DNA from: CAMYOC01 sp963704875
GTDB taxonomy: Bacteria > Pseudomonadota > Gammaproteobacteria > Steroidobacterales > XN24
Assembly: GCA_963704875.1 (NCBI GenBank)
Contig: CAVPIA010000008.1
Coordinates: 558,001-622,000, forward strand
DNA length: 64,000 nucleotides
Direction: 5' to 3'
Shown piece by piece: positions 1 through 8,627 of this stretch. A program made the position numbers and the translations under genes. Each line of letters begins with the position of its first letter. Position 1 is the first letter of the stretch. The notes under the pieces were generated by a model, which was not told where the DNA came from, did no database searches, and worked only from the letters and a program-made list of their open reading frames with translations.

Positions 1-2
1 AA

Positions 3-518
3 TGGCGCCGGATCCGTTATCACAGCGCCAACAGCATGCCGGAATTGCTGGCCGCGCTGGAGACGATCGGTGAACAAATGGATGAGGCCCTGGGTGATGA
101 CACCAGCTTTGGCAGCATCTGCAATCAGCACGACGACTATATCTGGCGCTCGGTCACAGGCTCATCCGGCGACGCCATCGGTGAAGACCGGGGTAAGGCG
201 GGGCTGTCGGTTTACTACAAGTGCGACATCGCGCTGGAAGACCGGGCCGATGAGATTGTGGAAACGATATTCGCGCCTATCTACAACGCCCATGTTGGCA
301 AAGGCATGCTGAATTCCTGGGGCTGGTCCGAGCACATTGTCGGCGGCAAGTACCGCCGCCTGGCCACGATGACTGCGGATGACTGGCCGACGCTGCTGAA
401 GATGCGCGCGGCGATCTTCGAGGACATGGACGAGCAGGACAATCCGCTGGCTGAGTACTTTGGCGAGATCTGCGGATCTCACTCTGACTATCTCTGGGAT
501 ATTCAGTTCGAGGGCTAG
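3..518 (+). CDS. hypothetical protein, 5' end cut by window edge
   Basis: I do not recognise this protein. The frame is open from base 3, and the codons before the first ATG at 36 read naturally into it, so the gene probably starts outside the window. No ribosome binding site precedes the ATG at 36. The visible 171 residues are acidic and rich in Trp, Tyr and Asp, with no signal peptide, membrane segment or cysteine motif, so the protein is probably soluble and cytoplasmic. It ends with TAG at 516-518, and a strong hairpin lies 55 bases downstream. No function is proposed. Confidence 0.6.
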   Translation, partial: WRRIRYHSANSMPELLAALETIGEQMDEALGDDTSFGSICNQHDDYIWRSVTGSSGDAIGEDRGKAGLSVYYKCDIALEDRADEIVETIFAPIYNAHVGKGMLNSWGWSEHIVGGKYRRLATMTADDWPTLLKMRAAIFEDMDEQDNPLAEYFGEICGSHSDYLWDIQFEG

Positions 519-572
519 GGTTCGAGGGCTTGGGTCGCTGCGTTGTTCAGGACTTCCGATGTCCAGAGATAA

Positions 573-600
573 GACAGGCCCCGCTTCGGCGGGGTCTGTC
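573..600 (+). terminator. strong hairpin with TTCG loop, likely terminator
   Basis: A 12-bp stem (573-584 with 589-600, one G-T pair) is closed by the very stable tetraloop TTCG at 585-588. It follows the stop codon at 518 by 55 bases. No clear T-run follows, so termination may be weak or Rho-assisted. Confidence 0.6.
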
Positions 601-664
601 GTTAAACCGGGTGTCGTCTGTTGCAGTTGGAGGGCAGTTTGGCGAGCGGCCTGGCTGCCTGCGC

Positions 665-757
665 CGACTGATGGCCCGACCGGCGGCCCGACCGATGGCG
701 CGACCGATGGCGCGACCGATGGCGCGACCGATGGCCCGACGGATGGCCCGGCGGATG
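665..757. repeat. 12-bp tandem repeat, about 7.5 units
   Basis: Units of the form CGACCGATGGCS repeat from 665 to about 757, with the three central units identical and the outer ones degenerate. The array lies between the convergent genes ending at 518 and 889. Because 12 is a multiple of three, several frames stay open through it, but none has a believable start. I see nothing else in 601-888. Confidence 0.8.
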
Positions 758-888
758 TCTCAGACAGCGCGGTTTTTTGACGGATTCGGGAGCTGACTTA
801 TGGGCTTCATCACCCGACCCGAGCTTCATCAAATTCGCTTTCCCTAGGACCCTTTGCCCGCCGAGCCTGTATCTGGCACGCGCAGCGC

Positions 889-1956
889 CTAAGCCCTGGT
901 CTTCACCAGGCCGTGATCAATCATCTGCTGGAAAAACTCATTCATCGACTCGGACAAGGGTCGGTAATCAATTCCCAGTTCCGTGATGCTTTTGCTGTTG
1001 TCTGCCTTCCATGGCATATCGATATTCCGCGCGACCATCTTGCGCGTCATCTTGCTGTCCACCAGCGGCCCGACCAGCCACAGCAGCCACTTGGGCAGAG
1101 TGTTCCGCGGGATCGGGTAGTCCTTGCCATATTTCTCCCGCAGCGTCTGGGACATCGCAAACAGATCGGTGTTGTGTCCCGAAATGATGTGCCGACCCTT
1201 CGCCTGAGGGGTAAAACCCGCCCGGTAGTGCGCCTCAGCCAGGTCGCGAACATCGACCACACCGAATCCCCATCTCGGCGCACCCGCCTTTAGCGTGCCA
1301 TCGCCGATCTGCCTGATCAGGTTGAAACTTTCCGACGTTGCGTAGGGATTGATACCCGGGCCGATGACCAGCGACGGGTTGATCACCACCAGATCCCAGC
1401 GTGACTGCGCCTGGTTGATCTTCCATGCTTCTTTTTCGGCAACGGTCTTCGAGTACGAATAGGGATTGTGAGCCAGTGATGAACTGGTGTTCCAGATTTC
1501 CTCGGTGAAGACACCACCGGGCGTCTGTTGCAGGTCCGCATTGTCGCCATAGATCGCCGCGCAACTGCTGGTCAGCACCACACGCCTTACCGAGGGCGTG
1601 CGATTGGCGGTTTCAAGCACATTGCGGGTCCCGAGTTTGGCCGGATCCACCAGTTCCTTCTGCGGATCCTCGACATCGACGATGAACGGCGACGCGGTAT
1701 GGAAGACGAGCTGGCATCCGGCCATGGCCTCCGCATAGGAGCCCTCGTCCAGCAGATCCGCTTTGAAATACCTGATCTCCCCGGAAGCAACTGCCGCGAG
1801 CGCATTCAGATATTTCAGCTTCTCGGGATCGGCAGGATCACGCACCGGCGCGTGGACAGTTAATCCTTCCTGCAGGAGTTTCTGAACCAGCAAGCCGGCA
1901 ACGTAGCCAGTGGCACCGGTCACCATTACTGGAGCAGATCGGTCAATCGAGGTCAT
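889..1956 (-). CDS. NAD(P)-dependent extended SDR reductase/epimerase
   Basis: This 355-residue protein belongs to the extended short-chain dehydrogenase/reductase family and is closest in style to dihydroflavonol-4-reductase or cinnamoyl-CoA reductase-like enzymes. The N-terminus holds the Rossmann glycine motif TGATGYVAG (residues 14-22). A catalytic Y-x-x-x-K (YSYSK) lies near residue 170, preceded by a TSSCAAIYG strand that supplies the catalytic Ser region. No signal peptide is present, so it is cytoplasmic. The start is supported by GGGAG eight bases upstream. The substrate cannot be read from the sequence; such enzymes reduce ketones or aldehydes, or epimerise nucleotide sugars. It stands alone, convergent with the gene ending at 518. 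Confidence 0.85.
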   Translation of the reverse strand: MTSIDRSAPVMVTGATGYVAGLLVQKLLQEGLTVHAPVRDPADPEKLKYLNALAAVASGEIRYFKADLLDEGSYAEAMAGCQLVFHTASPFIVDVEDPQKELVDPAKLGTRNVLETANRTPSVRRVVLTSSCAAIYGDNADLQQTPGGVFTEEIWNTSSSLAHNPYSYSKTVAEKEAWKINQAQSRWDLVVINPSLVIGPGINPYATSESFNLIRQIGDGTLKAGAPRWGFGVVDVRDLAEAHYRAGFTPQAKGRHIISGHNTDLFAMSQTLREKYGKDYPIPRNTLPKWLLWLVGPLVDSKMTRKMVARNIDMPWKADNSKSITELGIDYRPLSESMNEFFQQMIDHGLVKTRA

Positions 1957-2141
1957 GAGGAAACTCCCGTCTGTTCTCTCTATTGCTCAGGCGAACAATA
2001 GCGCAGGAAGATTCATGGAACTCTAACAGAGCGGAACTGAGAAAATGCGAAATAAGCCAGGCTGTTGGACCAGTACTGCCACAGCTGCGTTTTTCAACCC
2101 CGGCGTTTATGCTTGAGTCTGGCTCCCAGGATGTGGAACCC

Positions 2142-2522
2142 ATGAAAAACGCGACACCAATACTATCGGCGATTCTGGCATTAATGCTGAGCGGATACAG
2201 CAGTGCAGATGAGCTGACAGACGCTGCCGAGTGCCTGTGTGACGCAATCAAGGCCTGCGCACTTGAAGCGGTGGGGGGCGAGGACCTTAGCGACGAATTG
2301 CGGCAGAAAATGGATCCCGTACTGGAGAAAAACTGTGCCGAAATGCGCAGCCGGGTGCAGGCAGTGCCCGCCAACCACAAACTCTACCAGCCGGCGGTCG
2401 GCTGCCTGCGCAGCATGACGTCGCTCAGCTGCCCACAGCTACACAATGCGAGCGGGCTGAAAACGCCCGAATGTGCGGAGTATGATCGACTGGCAAAAGA
2501 AGCGAGTGCCGGGACACCGTAA
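2142..2522 (+). CDS. small secreted Cys-rich hypothetical protein
   Basis: I do not recognise this 126-residue protein. The frame is open further upstream, but the ATG at 2142 begins a convincing signal peptide (MKN, then a hydrophobic stretch ending near SSADE) and has AGGA about ten bases before it, so I start there. The mature part has seven cysteines at scattered spacing, which suggests disulfide bonds in the periplasm. It has no known motif. A 14-bp stem-loop lies 59 bases past its stop. Confidence 0.6.
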   Translation: MKNATPILSAILALMLSGYSSADELTDAAECLCDAIKACALEAVGGEDLSDELRQKMDPVLEKNCAEMRSRVQAVPANHKLYQPAVGCLRSMTSLSCPQLHNASGLKTPECAEYDRLAKEASAGTP

Positions 2523-2580
2523 GTGTTCAACGAAGTGTCGTATCGGGTACATGTCATAGCCAGCACCCACCGAACTCGCC

Positions 2581-2612
2581 TGATCAGGGGCAATTATCAT
2601 TGCTCCTGATCA
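2581..2612. terminator. 14-bp stem-loop between convergent genes
   Basis: Bases 2581-2594 pair with 2599-2612 (one G-T pair) around a four-base loop TATC. It sits between the + gene ending at 2522 and the - gene ending at 2729, so it could end transcription from both sides. No long T-run is present on either strand. Confidence 0.55.
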
Positions 2613-2728
2613 TTGCCCAGCTCCCCGTCAGGTATAGAAAACCTGGCATTTGGTCGAATTTCGAGGTCTGTCTTTACGCCATAGCGTTTCCAACATAAAG
2701 CTTCAGCGTTACCTCCGGTCCGATCACG

Positions 2729-3757
2729 TTATTCAAATGCGAAAATAGTCTTCCAGTCGTTCTTCATGCTGATAACAATCCAGCCTTGCTTCTTGGCCTC
2801 GTCGTATAGCGCCTGGGTGAACCTTCCAACCTTGGTATCGGGTAGTCCCTGGGCCGGGCCATAGGCATATTCGCGATTGGCATCGTCATGCAGGACGAGC
2901 AATGAGAGCCGCGCGCCGCTGCCGGCCTTCGTGTACTCCAGCATCTGCTGATCACCGGTCGAGTTGCCGAACGCGATGTGGGGCTGGCGGCCGATCATCA
3001 GGTGTATGGCCTCGGGCTTGCCGGCATCGTTGTCATTGATCAGCAGCTTCGGCTCCTTGGTGAGGAACGGCTTGCCATCCTCGGCGTAGCCGTACTTCAT
3101 GCCGACCGCGCTACCAACTACCTGTTCAGGCGGAATGCCATAAACCGGTTCCGAATACTGGCGCACAAAGTCCTGCCCTCCGCCCGTGACAATGTAGGTC
3201 TTGTAGTGATTAGCACGCAGATACTGCAGAACTTCCTGCATCGGCTGGTAAGTCAATTCGGTGTATGGCTTGTTCCAGCGCGGGTCTTTGGCTGCGGCGA
3301 GCCACTTCTGCGCTTCTGCGCTGAATGTATCAACAGACATGCCAGTGAGCGTGGCCATAGCCAGCTTTTCGAGGTCGGGCAGCGTCAGTTTAGCCATGGC
3401 CGCCCGATCACCCTTGAGGATCTCCAGTACCGTCGAGTAGGGGGCGAGTTTGGCCAGCTCGGGCCTGGCCTTGACCAGACTTGGCACCCTCTCAAGGACA
3501 TACATCACCTGCGAGTACATCGGATGCTCGACCCACAGCGTGCCGTCCTGGTCGAAGGTAGCGATGCGCTCGGCGGGCGGCACGAAGCTCGGACTCGTCG
3601 GCGTGGTGGTCGCAGTCACAAACCTGACAATCGCCTGCTTGGCCGCACCGTCATTCCACGACGGCAGCGGATCGGACTGCGCCTGCGCGCCGAATGCAAG
3701 CAGCACGCCTACCGCCAGGACCCACGAGAATCGGGAAGGCGAACGGAGTCTCAGCAT
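2729..3757 (-). CDS. secreted HAD-family phosphatase-like hydrolase
   Basis: The 342-residue protein starts with a signal peptide ending around AQA (residues 24-26), so it is exported. HAD motif I is FDQDGTLW, with the nucleophile Asp69 and Asp71. A TGGG segment near residue 183 fits motif II, and FGNSTGDQQML near residue 260 fits motif IV. These point to a phosphoserine-phosphatase-like hydrolase; the substrate is unknown. AGGAG seven bases upstream supports the start. It lies 49 bases downstream of a sulfatase on the same strand and is likely co-transcribed with it. A role in the same degradation pathway is inferred from this position. Confidence 0.8.
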   Translation of the reverse strand: MLRLRSPSRFSWVLAVGVLLAFGAQAQSDPLPSWNDGAAKQAIVRFVTATTTPTSPSFVPPAERIATFDQDGTLWVEHPMYSQVMYVLERVPSLVKARPELAKLAPYSTVLEILKGDRAAMAKLTLPDLEKLAMATLTGMSVDTFSAEAQKWLAAAKDPRWNKPYTELTYQPMQEVLQYLRANHYKTYIVTGGGQDFVRQYSEPVYGIPPEQVVGSAVGMKYGYAEDGKPFLTKEPKLLINDNDAGKPEAIHLMIGRQPHIAFGNSTGDQQMLEYTKAGSGARLSLLVLHDDANREYAYGPAQGLPDTKVGRFTQALYDEAKKQGWIVISMKNDWKTIFAFE

Positions 3758-3806
3758 GGTTGTTCTCCTGTTAAACGGAATACAGAGCCTGGGAGTCGGA
3801 GGAGCG

Positions 3807-5474
3807 CTACTGCATCCCCGCCGAATCCGTACTTATGCTCTTCATCAGGGAGTCCATCTGCTTTTCCAAACTCAGTGACTCCGCGCGCTGGCGCGGCGGC
3901 CACTGTTTCAGAGATTCGATATGTTGACCCAGGATTCCCTGGGCTGGTATCAGTGTCCACATCTTCTGCGCGAATAGCTTGCGACCGATATAGCCAAATT
4001 CATGCGACTCCTGATCCATGATCTCCATAGGATCCATGCGCAGGTTGAAGAGATACGGCACACGTGGATAAACCAGCGGGTTCCACCAATATCCTTCCAT
4101 CTTGACCGCAAAGGACATCTTCCAATCCCCGACCCGCAAACCTGTCAGGTCAGACTCGTCATAGTAGAAAAACTCGTTGCGCGCCGACTTATCCGTCTTG
4201 CCCGTCCAAAGATCCAGATTGTTGTAGCCGTCGAGATGGACTCTATATTCGACGTCGCCAAGCTTCTTGCCCTTCAGCAGTTCTTGTTTAATGTTCGTCT
4301 CGCCAGCGGCCGCGGCAAGCGTCACGAAAAGGTCTTCGTGGCTCTGGATACCGTTGGAGCTGCTCCCCGCCGGGATTTTGCCGGGCCAGCGCACAAAAAT
4401 GGGCACTCGTACGCCACCTTCCCATGTCGTGCCCTTCTCACCGCGGAAAGGCGAATAACCTCCGTCCGGCCACAGCATTAGTTCGTAGCCGTTATCGGTT
4501 GAGTAGACCACGATGGTGTTGTCGGCGATGCCGAGGTCGTCGAGCTTTTTCAGCAGCTGACCGACCTGATCGTCATGCTGAATCATGCCGGCCCGGTAGA
4601 CATCCATTTCCGGACGGCCCTCATCCACAGCCTTTTGAGCGTACTCTTTTGGAACGTGTGTCCAGATATGCATGCGCGTGGCATTGAACCAGACAAAGAA
4701 CGGCTTTTCTTCTTCGACACTGCGGTCGATAAACGTCTCGGCCGCTTCGAGAAACTCGTCATCCACCGTCTCCATTCGCTTGCGGGTCAGCGGGCCCTTA
4801 TCCTCACAACGTTGCTTGCCCATCCGGCCAAACTTCGGATCAACGGTGGGGTCATCCTTATCCGTCGCCCAGCAATACAAAATACCGCGCGGGCCGAACT
4901 TCTCCATGAATGCCGGATCCTTCAAGCCGGGATAGTCGAGTTGCTCAGGCTCTTCTTCGGCATTGAGGTGGTACAAATTACCGAAAAATTCGTCGAATCC
5001 GTGCACAGTCGGCAGGAACTCGTTGCGATCGCCGAGGTGATTCTTGCCGAACTGTCCAGCAGTGTAGCCCAAGGGTTTCAATACCTCGGCCAGCGTTGGG
5101 TCTTCCTTCTGCAGCCCCAGATCCGACCCGGGAATGCCGATGGTCGTCATGCCGGTCCTGATCGGGTACTGCCCGGTAATGAACGCCGCTCGGCCGGCGG
5201 TGCAGCTCGGTTGCGCGTAGTGATCGGTGAACAACATGCCCTCATTGGCGATCCGGTCTATGTTCGGCGTGTGACCCATCATGCCGTGCGTGTACGCGCC
5301 CACATTCCACATGCCGACATCATCGCCGAAGATCACAAGGATGTTGGGTCTATCGGCGGCCGCAACAGGTGCCACAAAGCCCGTTGTGCCCAGCGCAATC
5401 ATCAGCGCCAGCACATACCGGGCGCGCAGCGCAAAACCATGGGTGTTATTGGTGGCTGAACTGTTGTCTTCCAT
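3807..5474 (-). CDS. exported arylsulfatase (sulfatase 1)
   Basis: A 555-residue type I sulfatase that would hydrolyse sulfate esters. After an N-terminal hydrophobic segment (about residues 19-39, ending VAAADR), the metal-binding Asp pair is at residues 51-52. The formylglycine signature is Cys91-T-A-G-Arg95 in SCTAGRAAF. The active-site Lys144 lies in GKNHLGD, and a DNG metal motif lies further on. Cys91 must be converted to formylglycine by a maturase that is not in this window. GGAG eight or nine bases upstream supports the start. It follows sulfatase 2 after a strong terminator and is 49 bases upstream of the HAD phosphatase. The sulfated substrate is unknown. Confidence 0.9.
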   Translation of the reverse strand: MEDNSSATNNTHGFALRARYVLALMIALGTTGFVAPVAAADRPNILVIFGDDVGMWNVGAYTHGMMGHTPNIDRIANEGMLFTDHYAQPSCTAGRAAFITGQYPIRTGMTTIGIPGSDLGLQKEDPTLAEVLKPLGYTAGQFGKNHLGDRNEFLPTVHGFDEFFGNLYHLNAEEEPEQLDYPGLKDPAFMEKFGPRGILYCWATDKDDPTVDPKFGRMGKQRCEDKGPLTRKRMETVDDEFLEAAETFIDRSVEEEKPFFVWFNATRMHIWTHVPKEYAQKAVDEGRPEMDVYRAGMIQHDDQVGQLLKKLDDLGIADNTIVVYSTDNGYELMLWPDGGYSPFRGEKGTTWEGGVRVPIFVRWPGKIPAGSSSNGIQSHEDLFVTLAAAAGETNIKQELLKGKKLGDVEYRVHLDGYNNLDLWTGKTDKSARNEFFYYDESDLTGLRVGDWKMSFAVKMEGYWWNPLVYPRVPYLFNLRMDPMEIMDQESHEFGYIGRKLFAQKMWTLIPAQGILGQHIESLKQWPPRQRAESLSLEKQMDSLMKSISTDSAGMQ

Positions 5475-5531
5475 TATTCAACTCCGCAGTTCGAATAAAG
5501 GTGGGGGACCATATTCCATGCCCTCATATTG

Positions 5532-5565
5532 AAAAAAGCGGGCGACCTTTTCAGGCCGCCCGCTT
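5532..5565 (-). terminator. intrinsic terminator after sulfatase 2
   Basis: Bases 5536-5548 pair with 5553-5565 with one mismatch, giving a GC-rich stem, and on the minus strand the stem runs directly into six T residues (complement of 5532-5537). It lies 42 bases past the stop of the upstream sulfatase, so that gene and the next are probably separate transcription units. Confidence 0.85.
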
Positions 5566-5606
5566 CATTACTTCACACTAAACAATACAAGCTTTAGGGC
5601 GATCTG

Positions 5607-7316
5607 CTAGTGACCCTGGTGGCTGATGTGTTTCGCATCCTGCATCGCCTTGATGATGTTATCCAGGTTGTAGCTCGCTGGAGTCTGCAGCGCTGGGAAG
5701 GTCCTGTACGTCTCGAGTTCCTTCAGCCACAGCAGCTGCCCGATGGGCAGCAGATTCCAGTCATAGATGAACGCGGTGCTCGGGGCGGCCAGTGCACCGC
5801 CGTAGCCCAGCAGGGTACCTTCAGCCGACGCAACCGAGCGCTCGAAGGGATCACGCTTGAGGTTGTTGACCTGGGTCCAGTGATAGGTGCTTGCGTCATT
5901 GAACGCTTCCAGCGCATTGGAAGACACCATCGTGTAGTAGAACTTCCAGTTCTTGTACCGCACCGCCGAAGGCTGTGCACCGGTGTAGTAGAAGAACGTG
6001 TCACGTGCCGAATCTGCCTTGCCTTCCAGGTAAGCCCGCTGGTCGTAGCCGTCGAGCGTCGTCTTGACGATGCCGGGATACTTGCCGGCCTCGATCTGCT
6101 TCTTCAGGCCGTCGCCCGAGGGCCCGCCGGCGATATTGACGAAGGTGGGCACCCAGTCCAGCGATGAGAATATCTGGTCCGGGTTCGTGCCAGCCTTGAC
6201 GTGTCCCGGCCAGCGAATGACCATCGGCGCGCGCATGCCGCCTTCCCAGGTGGTCAGCTTGCCGCCTCTGAAGGGCGTGATCCCGCCGTCCGGGTAGGTG
6301 ATGCTTTCCGCACCGTTGTCGGTGGTGAAGACGATGATGGTGTTGTCCATCTCGCCCATTTCCTCGAGCTTTTTGAACACGTAGCCGATGTTGTCGTCCA
6401 TCTGCTTCATGCCGGCTTCGTTGATACCCCAGTCCTTACCGCCCTTCTCGCCCAGCATGTCCATGTACTTGTCCGAGAGCATGGTGGTGACGTGCATGCG
6501 CGCCGGGTTATACCAGACGAAGAACGGCTTGTCGGTCTTGTCGGGGTCGTTGCGGTCGAGGAAGTCGATGACCTGGGCAGAGATTTCCTCGTCAATGGTC
6601 TTGGAACGTTCCAGCGTCAGCGGCCCTTCGTCCTTGCAGCTCTGGTTCTTCTCGCTGCCGTCCTGGGACGTGCAATGGATAACCGGCCGTGGCGGGGTCA
6701 TACAGAGCGCTTTCCGCGGATCCACCGCACCGGCGGGCTCTTTGAGACCCTTGACCGGGGTGTTCAGACAGGGAGGAACAACGGTTTGATCGGTCGGGGA
6801 GCTGTTGATATCCGGGAAGCTCACCCCCTGCATTGCGTCGAGGTGATACAGGTAGCCCCAGAACTCCTGGAAGCCGTGAGCGGTCGGCAGCGACGCCGAT
6901 TTATCGCCCAGGTGGTTCTTGCCGAACTCGCCGGTGTTGTAGCCGAGATCCAGCAGGAATTTTGCCAGCGCGGGCGTGCCCGGCAACAGCGAACTGGTGG
7001 CACCCGGAAGCTGCGGCATGACCATGCCGGCACGCAAGGGATGCATGCCGGTGAAGAAGGCTGTGCGCCCTGCCGTGCAGCTCTGCTCGGCATAATAGGT
7101 CATAAATCTCGCGCCTTCATTCGCCAGGCGGTCGATGTTAGGCGTCTCCCCAACCATCAGACCCTGATGGTAGGCGCCTACGTTCATGATGCCGATATCG
7201 TCGCCCATGATGAACAGGATATTGGGCTTTTCGCTTGCGGCGAGCGCCAGGCTGGGCAGTGATGCTGCCAGTGCCAGCACTGTCCCCGCCAACAATCGTG
7301 TGAATTCAGCTTTCAT
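5607..7316 (-). CDS. exported arylsulfatase (sulfatase 2)
   Basis: A 569-residue sulfatase paralogous to the one at 3807-5474. The signal peptide (residues 1-27, ending LALAAS) is followed by PNILFIMGDD with the metal-binding Asp pair at 39-40. The formylglycine motif is Cys80-T-A-G-Arg84, and GKNHLGDKS carries the catalytic Lys. The sequence contains an extra region around residues 160-210 with several cysteines that the paralogue largely lacks. GGGGAGG precedes the ATG by about nine bases. It diverges from a LysR regulator, with about 200 bases between them, so LysR control is plausible. Substrate unknown. Confidence 0.9.
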   Translation of the reverse strand: MKAEFTRLLAGTVLALAASLPSLALAASEKPNILFIMGDDIGIMNVGAYHQGLMVGETPNIDRLANEGARFMTYYAEQSCTAGRTAFFTGMHPLRAGMVMPQLPGATSSLLPGTPALAKFLLDLGYNTGEFGKNHLGDKSASLPTAHGFQEFWGYLYHLDAMQGVSFPDINSSPTDQTVVPPCLNTPVKGLKEPAGAVDPRKALCMTPPRPVIHCTSQDGSEKNQSCKDEGPLTLERSKTIDEEISAQVIDFLDRNDPDKTDKPFFVWYNPARMHVTTMLSDKYMDMLGEKGGKDWGINEAGMKQMDDNIGYVFKKLEEMGEMDNTIIVFTTDNGAESITYPDGGITPFRGGKLTTWEGGMRAPMVIRWPGHVKAGTNPDQIFSSLDWVPTFVNIAGGPSGDGLKKQIEAGKYPGIVKTTLDGYDQRAYLEGKADSARDTFFYYTGAQPSAVRYKNWKFYYTMVSSNALEAFNDASTYHWTQVNNLKRDPFERSVASAEGTLLGYGGALAAPSTAFIYDWNLLPIGQLLWLKELETYRTFPALQTPASYNLDNIIKAMQDAKHISHQGH

Positions 7317-7460
7317 GCATTAAACCTCCCCAGGTGAAGTAAATTGACGCAGCAATTGGTAAGTCAGAGAATCCTCAGTCCATTGCATTGCTCGGGACTA
7401 AGTGAGCCAAAGGCGTCGGAAACCAGGGCGTGCCGATACTGGCACGAGCACAAGGGCCTT

Positions 7461-7479
7461 CTTGCAAATATATCGCAAG
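7461..7479. promoter_or_regulatory. candidate regulator-binding dyad upstream of LysR gene
   Basis: CTTGC and GCAAG form a perfect inverted repeat with a nine-base AT-rich centre, 26-41 bases before the LysR gene start. A second dyad, GTGCC-N6-GGCAC, lies at 7430-7445. LysR proteins often bind such sites in the gap shared with a divergent target. The spacing is not the classical T-N11-A, so this is tentative. Confidence 0.4.
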
Positions 7480-7504
7480 TCTTGAATTCCATAGCCTTGG
7501 CGCT

Positions 7505-8470
7505 ATGCTCATAATCACAATGATCGTTACCGAAACCCGTATCAGACATCTCCTCAGCGTTGCCGAACACGGTCATTTCGGTCTCGCCGCCGAGTCGCTG
7601 AAAATCTCGCAACCGTCCCTGTCAAAAAGTATTAAGGGGCTGGAGGCAGCGCTGGGCGTCAAGCTGCTGGACCGTCAACGCACCGGGGTGGTACCGACCG
7701 CCTTTGGCGAACTGGTTCTCGAGCGTGGCAAAGCTCTCCTTCACAAGCAGCTGGAATTGCAGCGGGAGATATACCTGTTAGCCAACCTCGACATCGGCGT
7801 GGCCAGAGTGAAGCTGGGACCGTATCCCGGCATCATATCCGGCTATCCGGCCGCTGGCCGTCTCATAGCCAAACACCCCAATATCCGCCTTTCACTGGAT
7901 GTTCAGGGCTGGCGTGAGGTCTTTAAATCGGTGCTTGAGGAGCAAGCTGATTTTGGTGTCGCAGAGCTGAGTCCCTGGGATCAAGATCCGCGTTTTGAAA
8001 CTGAAGCCTTTGGTCAGCATTGCGGTCGCTTATTCTGCCGCCCGGATCATCCCATCCTTAACAAGGGCCCCAGGTCGCTCAAGCATTTGGCTGCTTACCC
8101 CTGGGCGGCCCCTCGCTTACCGAATCGAATGTCTAACCAGTTTCCTGCCGGCGATTTTCCAGCTGGCCGCGTTGATCCAATCAACGGTGATTTCGTCCCC
8201 GCAATCGAAATTAACATACCGATGAGCTTCGCGCGCCTCCTGGCAGGAACAAACGTGCTGGCGTTGGCGACCCTGGCGCTTCTCGAGCCGGAGCTTGCCG
8301 CAGGCACGGTTGTCCCAGTACCCGGCTTTACTTTTCAAAGTGCATACGGCATTGGTTACCTGAAGGCGCGCTCTGTATCGCCTGCGGCGCTGGCCTATAT
8401 GGAGGAAATTCGCGCGGTGGAGGCGGAGTTCACCCAGCGCGAAGAAGAGCTGGCCGTTGTCTACGGTTAA
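7505..8470 (+). CDS. LysR-family transcriptional regulator
   Basis: A LysR-type activator or repressor. The N-terminal winged helix-turn-helix reads HFGLAAESLKISQPSLSKSI, followed by the conserved LGVKLLDRQRTGV. A substrate-binding domain fills the rest. It is about 320 residues long, as usual for the family. The frame is open upstream to 7430, but the homology begins just after the two candidate ATGs at 7505 and 7520; neither has a good ribosome binding site, so the start is uncertain by five codons. It is transcribed away from sulfatase 2, its most likely target. The effector is unknown. Confidence 0.9.
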   Translation: MLIITMIVTETRIRHLLSVAEHGHFGLAAESLKISQPSLSKSIKGLEAALGVKLLDRQRTGVVPTAFGELVLERGKALLHKQLELQREIYLLANLDIGVARVKLGPYPGIISGYPAAGRLIAKHPNIRLSLDVQGWREVFKSVLEEQADFGVAELSPWDQDPRFETEAFGQHCGRLFCRPDHPILNKGPRSLKHLAAYPWAAPRLPNRMSNQFPAGDFPAGRVDPINGDFVPAIEINIPMSFARLLAGTNVLALATLALLEPELAAGTVVPVPGFTFQSAYGIGYLKARSVSPAALAYMEEIRAVEAEFTQREEELAVVYG

Positions 8471-8627
8471 TCTGGCTAAACGAGCTCGGGGACTGTGACC
8501 ATATCCTTCCGGTTTCGAGCAGGGTAATCACGGTGACGGTGCCCATTTCAACGATTGGGGTCAGAGTCACTCGATGCTGGCCCCGTCTCCCTTTGTCAAT
8601 GACATTTTGTGGGATGTGGGTGCCACG

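Noticed and set aside
460..780. frame through the 12-bp repeat giving TDGA/TDGP repeats
   Set aside because: It begins inside another gene in a different frame and has no ribosome binding site; several frames are open here because the repeat length is a multiple of three.
6201..7262. 353-residue frame opposite sulfatase 2
   Set aside because: Mirror frame of a conserved gene, with no motif, signal peptide or ribosome binding site.
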